Assembly (NCBI GenBank): GCA_902800305.1
Contig: CADCDP010000012.1
Coordinates: 1 to 64,000, forward strand
Reading direction: 5' to 3'
Length of the DNA: 64,000 nucleotides
DNA from: an uncultured Bacteroidales bacterium
GTDB lineage: Bacteria; Bacteroidota; Bacteroidia; Bacteroidales; Bacteroidaceae
Shown here: positions 8,693 through 14,250 of the stretch, in pieces
Layout of the letters: each line of letters opens with the position of its first letter
How positions within the stretch are numbered: position 1 is the first letter of the stretch
Position numbers and translations under genes: made by a program
The notes under the pieces: model-generated
Database searches by the model: none
What the model was told of the DNA's origin: nothing
What the model saw: only the letters and a program-made list of their open reading frames with translations

Positions 8693-9104
8693 GCAGGACA
8701 CGAACAGGCTTCACGCCGTGGCTTGTGTCTTGTTGCTGATGTTTCTTGCGGCGTGTCATGGAGCCATACATGGTCCCGAAGATGCGCCCAAAGAAGCATT
8801 GCAAGAAGCGTTGGACGCATTGCACGAGGAGAATTATGATGCGTATTTGCAGCATGTAGATTGGGGTATGGAGATGGACTCTGTGCAGCAATCCTATATG
8901 AAGATGCTTTTGCGGCAACATCAAGATTGGAAACGGGCAGAGCGAACTGCCATCGTTTCCATCGATGTGATAGACGGAAAGATGAACGCAGATAGCATCT
9001 GTACGGTTTATTATCAATATACTTTTGCCGACAGCACCCACGAAGTGGTGTCGCAAAAGATGGTGCGTCGCGGTAAGGATTGGAAAATCCGACTGAGAAA
9101 TTGA
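8670..9104 (+). CDS. Small lipoprotein, DUF4878-like
   Basis: 144 residues from the ATG at 8670, which overlaps der by 23 bases. The start is chosen because it gives a lipoprotein signal ([13 protein letters not shown], lipid-modified Cys at about residue 28). The mature part, an [18 protein letters not shown] helix and a final [14 protein letters not shown] strand, resembles DUF4878/SnoaL-like lipoproteins of Bacteroidetes. Function unknown; envelope-located by inference. Confidence 0.8.
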   Translation: MCISDRNRQDTNRLHAVACVLLLMFLAACHGAIHGPEDAPKEALQEALDALHEENYDAYLQHVDWGMEMDSVQQSYMKMLLRQHQDWKRAERTAIVSIDVIDGKMNADSICTVYYQYTFADSTHEVVSQKMVRRGKDWKIRLRN

Positions 9105-9155
9105 ATCATAGCACAAACAAACGAGAACGATAAGGTTCTGATTCCTATAAGAACG

Positions 9156-10541
9156 ATGAGCACGACGAAGAATAAAAACATGTTTGCATCGAAAGTGGGT
9201 GCCATTCTCGCAGCGGCTGGCAGTGCCGTTGGATTGGGTAATGTGTGGCGTTTCCCCACAGAAACAGGCACCAACGGTGGTGCGGCTTTCATCCTCATTT
9301 ATGTGTTTTTCATGCTTCTGCTCGCTATGCCCATCATGGTGGCAGAATTTGCCATTGGCCGTCATGGTGGCAGTACCGTCTTCCAAGCTTTTGAGAAAAT
9401 GAGTGGTGGTCGCCGAGGATGGCGATGGATGGGTTTGCTGCCCGTCATTAGTGGTTTTCTTGTGCTCAGCTACTACGCTGTGGTGGCAGGATGGACGCTC
9501 TACTACGCTTTCGAGGCGTTGATGGATGGCTTTGCTGGCAAAACTGCTGAAGACTTTACGGCAGATTTTGGTGCTTTTTCCTCCGACTCCCTGCTGCCCG
9601 TCTTCTGGACAGCCGTCATTTTGGCGATGACGTGTGGCATTGTCGCGCTTGGTGTGCGGCGTGGCATCGAACGAGGTTCCAAACTGATGATGCCCCTGCT
9701 TTTCGTCTTCATCTTGGTGCTCGTTGTCTGTTCGCTCACATTGCCCAATGCCAGTTTGGGTTTGAAGTTCCTTTTCTACCCCGACTTCTCTTGCGTGACG
9801 GGTTCCGTCATCCTCAGTGCGATGGGACAAGCCTTCTTTTCCCTCAGCGTAGGTTTGGGATGCCTTTGCACCTACGCTTGCTATTTCCGCAAAGACGTTG
9901 ACCTGATGAAGGACGGCATCAGTGTCGCCACCATCGACACGTTGGTAGCCTTGCTCAGTGGCCTCATCATCTTCCCTGCTGTCTATTCCATTCCAGGCCT
10001 TCAACCCGATGCTGGCCCTTCGTTGGTGTTCGTCACCTTGCCTAATGTATTCCAACAGGTATTTGGTTCAATACCCCTGCTGGCCTACTTCTTCTCCTTG
10101 ATTTTCTATCTGTTGCTTGTCATGGCGGCACTTACCAGCAGTATCTCCATGCTCGAAATGGTAACAGCTTATTTCCATGCCAATTTCCGTCTGCCTCGTC
10201 CTCTCGCAGCCATCCTCGTCACCGTCGTGTGCATGGTGCTCGCCAACTTCTGTTCGTGGTCGTTTGGTGATTGGGCAGACGTGAAGCTCTTCGATATGAC
10301 GATTTTCGACTTTTTCGATTTCCTTGTCGCCAAATTCTTCATGCCCATCGGTGGCTTCCTCATGTGCATCTTCCTCGGATGGGTGGTCGATGAGCGTGTG
10401 CTTCGTGCCGAAATGACCAACAACGGCACTCTCCGTTCCCCCCTCTATCCCACCTATCGCTTCATCATCCGCTACCTCGCCCCCCTTGGCATCCTCCTTA
10501 TCTTTGCCAACGAATTGGGCTGGTTCCGCTTCTTGAAGTGA
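9156..10541 (+). CDS. Sodium-dependent transporter, NSS/SNF family
   Basis: 461 residues, about 11-12 hydrophobic segments. The N-terminal signature KVGAILAAAGSAVGLGNVWRFP, including the unwound TM1 that binds sodium and substrate in this family, is intact, followed by GGAAFILIY and MVAEFAIGRHG. Likely imports an amino acid or similar small molecule with sodium; substrate not predictable. Its final codons (LIFANELGWFRFLK) and following bases recur twice downstream, at 11829-11880 and 12604-12660. Confidence 0.93.
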   Translation: MSTTKNKNMFASKVGAILAAAGSAVGLGNVWRFPTETGTNGGAAFILIYVFFMLLLAMPIMVAEFAIGRHGGSTVFQAFEKMSGGRRGWRWMGLLPVISGFLVLSYYAVVAGWTLYYAFEALMDGFAGKTAEDFTADFGAFSSDSLLPVFWTAVILAMTCGIVALGVRRGIERGSKLMMPLLFVFILVLVVCSLTLPNASLGLKFLFYPDFSCVTGSVILSAMGQAFFSLSVGLGCLCTYACYFRKDVDLMKDGISVATIDTLVALLSGLIIFPAVYSIPGLQPDAGPSLVFVTLPNVFQQVFGSIPLLAYFFSLIFYLLLVMAALTSSISMLEMVTAYFHANFRLPRPLAAILVTVVCMVLANFCSWSFGDWADVKLFDMTIFDFFDFLVAKFFMPIGGFLMCIFLGWVVDERVLRAEMTNNGTLRSPLYPTYRFIIRYLAPLGILLIFANELGWFRFLK

Positions 10542-10555
10542 CATACCTCACTCAA
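10485..10555 (+). repeat. Transporter-tail repeat, copy 1 (in the intact gene)
   Basis: This segment encodes the transporter C-terminus plus the post-stop sequence ACATACCTCACTCAA. Copies 2 and 3 share GCCAACGAATTGGGCTGG or its one-base variant. It marks the left boundary of the accessory island. Confidence 0.85.
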
Positions 10556-10816
10556 TAAATACAAGTTTCGGAAGTTGCTGAATTCTTTTCAACACAGAGT
10601 TTTCACAAGAGCACAAAGGAACACAGAGGAACACTTTTTGCATAATGAGGTGGAGATGGTCAGAGGAGCCTAAAGGCTCTTACGCAGAGAGGCTGCGCGA
10701 CCTTCTTCGCCGAATGGCTCTGTGAAAAACCTTTAGGTTTCTCTCTGTTTTCTTTGTGGTGAAAAGATACAAGCGAAAGTTGAATCAATATATATCACAG
10801 GAAAGGCCACGTAGTC
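10556..10816. other. Intergenic imperfect inverted repeat
   Basis: No gene. A purine-rich left part (about 10587-10635, CACAGAG and ACAAAGGAACACAGAGG) is loosely complementary to the right part (about 10718-10765, TTTCTCTCTGTTTTCTTTG). A small hairpin AGCCTAAAGGCT lies between them (about 10667-10678). This style of sequence resembles other dispersed Bacteroidales intergenic repeats. Confidence 0.5.
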
Positions 10817-11305
10817 CTAATATGGCATTTTACAAAGCCATTTGCCATATTTGATTCTATCTACCACCCACGCTGGGGGAAACACACTACCATATTCACT
10901 AATTGACGAATAATCGCCTAATTTTTTTCCGATGTAATGTGAATCCACATCTCCTAAATGCCATATATACCAGCCGACTGGTGTATCATCAGGAAACCAT
11001 TCTTGATATGACCTAAAAATGATGGAATCCAAACACCCCACGTCGCTGCTTTTACCCACTTTCTGCCACAAACCATCCTGAATGCCGAACTTCAGCACGG
11101 TATGTGAGTAAAATTCGACTTCATCGGACACGATTTCGTCCATGCTGGGTTTGCTGTCCAGCGGATAACTTGACTTAAACACTCTGATGGTGGAGCTGTT
11201 CAGTTGGTGCCAGTCGTTCGCGATATACTGAAAGTATCGTTTATGCTCACCGTCTATTTCCACGCAGAAAATGTCTCCAATCTTTGTAACGATTCTTTTT
11301 GCCAT
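10817..11305 (-). CDS. Cytoplasmic protein, possibly Imm26-like immunity protein
   Basis: 162 residues, no signal peptide. It begins with RIVTKIGDIFCVEIDGEHKRYFQYIANDWHQLNSS, a beta-rich start resembling immunity proteins of the Imm26 type that guard against polymorphic toxins. No partner toxin lies nearby, so it would be an orphan. The gene has its own TAACTTTG promoter box just upstream. It sits between transporter-tail copies 1 and 2, which fits acquired cargo. The gene itself is well supported; the family is from memory and uncertain. Confidence 0.8.
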   Translation of the reverse strand: MAKRIVTKIGDIFCVEIDGEHKRYFQYIANDWHQLNSSTIRVFKSSYPLDSKPSMDEIVSDEVEFYSHTVLKFGIQDGLWQKVGKSSDVGCLDSIIFRSYQEWFPDDTPVGWYIWHLGDVDSHYIGKKLGDYSSISEYGSVFPPAWVVDRIKYGKWLCKMPY

Positions 11306-11312
11306 AGTGTTG

Positions 11313-11320
11313 CAAAGTTA
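11313..11320 (-). promoter_or_regulatory. -7 box for the 10817-11305 gene
   Basis: Reads TAACTTTG on the minus strand. It ends only seven bases before the ATG, implying a very short leader. Confidence 0.6.
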
Positions 11321-11484
11321 CGAAAAATGCTTGTAAAAAGAAAGCGATTTTGGAAGATTAACGCAATTTGGCCTGAAATAAAGGCAAGACGGGGAAGAAC
11401 GAGGAAGGTCAATTGGGGGCTACCCACTTGGCTATCAACCCATCTCTGGATAACTTTTCCACAATGGCTCATTTTCCCAATTTT

Positions 11485-11604
11485 TTAACTTACTTCGCCC
11501 AAAGTTTTCCTTGCCTTGCCCTCGTCAGCAATAATTAGACCAAGCGACCTGAGTTTGGCAATCTGGTCATCAATGCTCAGTGGCTGTTTGGTATAGATAT
11601 TCAT
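11485..11604 (-). pseudogene. Abi_2 (AbiD/F) N-terminal remnant
   Basis: A 39-codon frame begins MNIYTKQPLSIDDQIAKL and continues RSLGLIIADEGKARKTL. This matches the N-terminus of Abi_2 abortive-infection proteins (KPALTIEEQIELLKSRGLIIDDEEKA type), which are normally around 300 residues. It stops at TAA at 11485-11487, exactly where the family continues with a YYRLSGY motif, and the rest is absent. A TATCTTTG box on the minus strand (about 11672-11679) could be its old promoter. It is a decayed phage-defence gene. Confidence 0.7.
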
Positions 11605-11828
11605 AACATAATAAATAAAAGACCCGCCCTGGTTCGCTGTTCTACGGGAAGCGTGGCGGATTCTGTCGGTACAAAGATAGGCATATTTTCTGAAAGCTCC
11701 AAGAAAAACGCTAAGATTTTATTATTTTTTCTCAAACAGAACCTTTTTCTTACCCATGATTTGATGATTGTTAATGTTTGAAAGCTGCAAAGATAACCAA
11801 AAGGGGCTGAATCTCATGCAAGACTCGG

Positions 11829-11880
11829 TCCCCTTGACATCCTTCTTATCTTTGCCAACGAATTGGGCTGGTTCCGTTTC
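11829..11880 (+). repeat. Transporter-tail repeat, copy 2
   Basis: Nearly identical to the end of the NSS transporter (codons for LIFANELGWFRF, then TAA), with no transporter gene in front of it. About 1.3 kb after copy 1. The sequences around it (11605-11962) hold no gene apart from weak promoter-like boxes. Confidence 0.85.
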
Positions 11881-11962
11881 TAAAAAAGAACAATGTCTTT
11901 CCCCCTTTGCCGCAAGTGTATTCTTCTTGTTCTGTGGCTTAAATACCTCCCATTGTGCGGAA

Positions 11963-12025
11963 TATCCGCGAAGAACATACATGGGTATCTACGAAGAACA
12001 TATAGGGGTATCCGCTTTAAACATA
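11963..12025. repeat. Tandem 23-nt repeat, 2.7 copies
   Basis: Unit TATCYRCGAAGAACATAYAK plus GGG occurs at 11963-11985 and 11986-12008, with a partial third at 12009-12025. No coding role is evident. Confidence 0.6.
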
Positions 12026-12063
12026 TCGGAATCACCACCTCATCCTCTCTCCTTTCTTTACTT

Positions 12064-12148
12064 ACAAACACAGGCTGAGTTTGTACAGACTTAGACTGCG
12101 TTTGTATAGACACAGCCTGTGTCTGTACAAACTTGGCCTGTGTCTGTA
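12064..12148. repeat. Tandem 21-nt repeat, four copies
   Basis: Read on the minus strand, four 21-nt units give the heptads QTQAKFV, QTQAVSI, QTQSKSV and QTQPVFV. The open frame around them is short and unconvincing, so this is listed as a repeat and not a gene. Confidence 0.6.
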
Positions 12149-12325
12149 GGTGGATACGGGCAGATGTACACACTCGATGTGGGCAAAGGTATCAAGTGGA
12201 TATGAGCCACAAGCGGAATTATTTATTCCGTTGTGTAAGCGTTATACATGAGCCACTAACGGCGGCCAAACGTATCGAAACCTTGTGTCTTTTTTTACAA
12301 AAGGTGAGACCTTTTTGCCAACATT

Positions 12326-12428
12326 TTCCCTATAGGCAACGTCGTTGTCCCGCGTGACTCTTCGTCGTTGAGTCTCGTGACTCTACGTCGTTGCCCCTTG
12401 AGACTCTTCGACGAAGACTCATCGGAAG
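12326..12428 (+). repeat. Multi-palindrome element, 103 nt (copy A)
   Basis: Begins TTCCCTATAGGCAACG and ends ATCGGAAG. It contains several palindromic units centred on CGTCG/CGACG, for example CAACGTCGTTG and GACTC-N9-GAGTC. It aligns without gaps over its length, with roughly 85% identity by eye, to the reverse complement of 59513-59615. It lies in a gene-free stretch of the island (12149-12600). Confidence 0.8.
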
Positions 12429-12513
12429 TTTTGCAACTCGCGGACTCAGGTTGTCACTTTTCCTGCTGAGATTTGTTTCAAGTTGACAGGCTTTCCTTCT
12501 CTAAACTTTCTCC

Positions 12514-12600
12514 GATTGAGCTAATCGGTCTATATCAAGCAACCCTTTTATGCCAGCTCACACATTTTTCTTTCTAAAAGTTTGGCTGTTTCTTCGTCTT
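12514..12600 (+). repeat. Direct repeat R2, left copy
   Basis: ATTGAGCTAATCGGTC, then CTCACACATTTTTC and AAAAGTTTGGCTGTTTCTT, all recur in order at 13575-13661. The two copies flank the transporter-tail copy 3 and the PIN/antitoxin pair. Confidence 0.8.
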
Positions 12601-12603
12601 TTT

Positions 12604-12660
12604 TGACTTTGCCGACGAATTGGGCTGGTTTCGTTTCTTGAAGTGACATACCTCACTCAA
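12604..12660 (+). repeat. Transporter-tail repeat, copy 3
   Basis: Encodes DFADELGWFRFLK-stop and keeps the post-stop bases ACATACCTCACTCAA seen after the intact gene. It runs straight into the terminator at 12666, so it may mark the original downstream end of the transporter gene. Confidence 0.85.
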
Positions 12661-12665
12661 CGGAA

Positions 12666-12706
12666 CCGCCGAAACATCTTGCGGATGTTTCGGCGGATAT
12701 TTTTTT
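12666..12706 (+). terminator. Strong rho-independent terminator
   Basis: A perfect 13-bp stem, CCGCCGAAACATC (12666-12678) with GATGTTTCGGCGG (12684-12696), is followed by a 7-T run. It is oriented to stop plus-strand transcription, as from the NSS transporter, yet no plus-strand gene precedes it now. Confidence 0.9.
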
Positions 12707-12730
12707 CTGTGCGGGAATGCGAGTCTGGAA

Positions 12731-13150
12731 CTACTGTTCCTGAATGAGTCTCGTCGCAAGGAACTCGTCGAGCGTGACGAGGTTCAGCTGCGGGAAAGGC
12801 GTATCGTGGAGCACTTGGAAGTGGCTGTCCTCCGACACCAGATAGTCGGCACCGGCAGCAAAGGCGCAATCCACGAATTTGTTGTCGTCGGGGTCAGCAG
12901 TGATGATGCCCATGCGGAAGTGCGGGTCAACGAGCTGCACGTTCTCTTGGTTCAGTATCAGCATCACAACGTTCTCTGCCACCGTCTGCGAAATCTGCTG
13001 CTCCAGAATCTCTTAGTACTCGTCCAGAATCTCGTTCGATGCACAGAGCGTGTAGCGCCCGGCAAGAAAAGCGTCCCATATCGGGCGATAGGGACTCTTG
13101 CGCGAGATAATCTGCAGTAGGCAGTTCGTGTCAATCACTACGGGGTTCAT
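12731..13150 (-). pseudogene. PIN-domain toxin with a premature stop
   Basis: From the ATG at 13150 the frame reads MNPVVIDTNCLLQIISRK and on to NEILDEY, then a TAA at 13015-13013 (codon 46), then EILEQQISQTVAENVV and on through TADPDDNKFVDCAFAAGADYLVSED to the natural stop at 12731. Removing the single stop restores a 139-residue PIN-family ribonuclease of the putative toxin type (COG1569-like), with the acidic residues D7 (VIDTN), E40, D92 and D110 region visible. TAA could come from GAA by one base change. It follows its antitoxin by 3 bases. Confidence 0.85.
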
Positions 13151-13153
13151 CCT

Positions 13154-13375
13154 TTACTTATTATAAGGTGTGCGGAAATGCGAGCCTCGCAACTCCTTCA
13201 TGCGCTTCTCGTCGAACTGGCCGTTCTCCCAAAGCGCGTCCATCTCGTCGTCAATCTGCTTGGCGTAGAACGCTGCCAACTGCTTACGCAGCTGTTCCAG
13301 TCCTGCGGCGGTCTTGATGTGAGAAACCAAGTTGAACACCTGTACTTGTGCTGGTGTGAAAGTGATTGCTTCCAT
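13154..13375 (-). CDS. Antitoxin of the PIN toxin pair
   Basis: 73 residues, intact. It begins MEAITFTPAQVQVFNLVSHI and ends in a charged tail with GSHFRTPYNK. Small, directly upstream of the PIN frame and behind its own promoter, it fits the antitoxin of the pair. It would bind and block the toxin and probably repress its own promoter. No family name is firmly recognised. Confidence 0.8.
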   Translation of the reverse strand: MEAITFTPAQVQVFNLVSHIKTAAGLEQLRKQLAAFYAKQIDDEMDALWENGQFDEKRMKELRGSHFRTPYNK

Positions 13376-13403
13376 AATCGTACCATTTTACGTTTTCTGC
13401 GTA

Positions 13404-13411
13404 CAAAGGTA
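13404..13411 (-). promoter_or_regulatory. -7 box for the antitoxin/PIN pair
   Basis: Reads TACCTTTG on the minus strand, about 29 bases before the antitoxin ATG. The flanking TTGTACC...GGTACAA is self-complementary and could be an operator for antitoxin binding. Confidence 0.6.
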
Positions 13412-13574
13412 CAACAAATTTCCGAGATTCCTTTCTTATTTCACACGAATTATCATTAATTGCCCACGAATTGTTCATATAATATTTATTTATGGTATTT
13501 CTTGGATAATTCGCGATTACAGTTGCTATTTCGGTAATCCTAGCTACTGCCGAAAACAGAAGTTTCCTTTCTCC

Positions 13575-13661
13575 TATTGAGCTAATCGGTCAATATCAAG
13601 CACCCCTTTTGTGCCTGCTCACACATTTTTCCTCCCAAAAGTTTGGCTGTTTCTTTGTTTT
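13575..13661 (+). repeat. Direct repeat R2, right copy
   Basis: Second copy of the 12514-12600 sequence, about 85% identical by eye. It is the only structure seen in the 13412-13746 gap besides short T-rich runs. Confidence 0.8.
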
Positions 13662-13746
13662 TTATTTACTTTGTCCCCGAAAGGGCATCTTGTATGCCTT
13701 TGTGCGGTGCTTCGGTGTTGTGCTTTATTAGTTAAAAAGAAGCGGT

Positions 13747-14016
13747 ATGGAAGTAGAAGAGCCAACATTTGTATATCATTCCCAGCTAACGATTGCTCGG
13801 CTAAGGGGACAAATCATTAAAAGTGTGGAACATGAAGAAGACATTCATGCTCTACGTTATTTGTGGCTTACGATTGAGCAAATGAAAAAGGCGGAAGAGC
13901 CATCCAAATCTCCCAAAAGCCTGGCAACACTTCGTGGCATCTTGAAGACTGGTAAGACTTCCAAAACATACAAAGAGATGCGTAACGAACACATGTTAAG
14001 GAAATACGGACTATGA
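13747..14016 (+). CDS. Putative antitoxin upstream of a broken PIN gene
   Basis: 89 residues. An N-terminal segment (MEVEEPTFVYHSQLTIARLRG) precedes a helical charged region (RYLWLTIEQMKKAEEPSK) and a SLATLRGILKTGKT segment of a kind seen in small Bacteroidetes antitoxins. Its stop codon overlaps the next ATG by four bases (ATGA, 14013-14016), the usual coupling of antitoxin to toxin. The partner that follows is a truncated PIN domain. No exact family name is claimed. Confidence 0.75.
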   Translation: MEVEEPTFVYHSQLTIARLRGQIIKSVEHEEDIHALRYLWLTIEQMKKAEEPSKSPKSLATLRGILKTGKTSKTYKEMRNEHMLRKYGL

Positions 14017-14235
14017 GGATATTTCTTGATACAAACGTCGTTTTGGATTATCTCACTTCTCGTGGCGACGAAAAAGCAACGGGAAAGTTTTTTTGAAAGA
14101 AAGGTGCCTCAAAAATTATGCAAAATATTACAGTTTAATGCTGATGTCTATATCTTGCCAGAAATTGCTTGCTCGGCTCAAGTGCGACTACCAGAAGAGA
14201 CAAGTGATTATGTGGCACAAGCAATAACAATATAA
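14013..14235 (+). pseudogene. PIN-domain toxin remnant
   Basis: From the ATG at 14013, coupled to the antitoxin, the frame reads MRIFLDTNVVLDYLTSRGD and on to ATGKFF. This is a textbook PIN start with the first catalytic Asp in FLDTN. A TGA at 14094-14096 stops it after 27 codons. The following bases up to a stop at 14235 stay open in a shifted frame (ending LPEETSDYVAQAITI), but no later PIN motifs are recognisable, so sequence has probably been lost as well as the frame. Confidence 0.8.
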
Positions 14236-14250
14236 TTCGGACATAAGAAT

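Noticed and set aside
8679-10055. A 458-codon minus-strand open frame opposite the lipoprotein and NSS transporter
   Set aside because: It covers a clear transporter and has no recognisable domain or promoter.
12064-12148. 21-nt tandem repeat considered as CRISPR or as a coiled-coil gene
   Set aside because: There are no spacers, and the surrounding open frame is short, lacks a start context and is not conserved in look.
14026-14235. A separate 69-codon gene between the antitoxin and mcrB
   Set aside because: It overlaps the PIN start in another frame and looks like the frameshifted remainder of that toxin locus.
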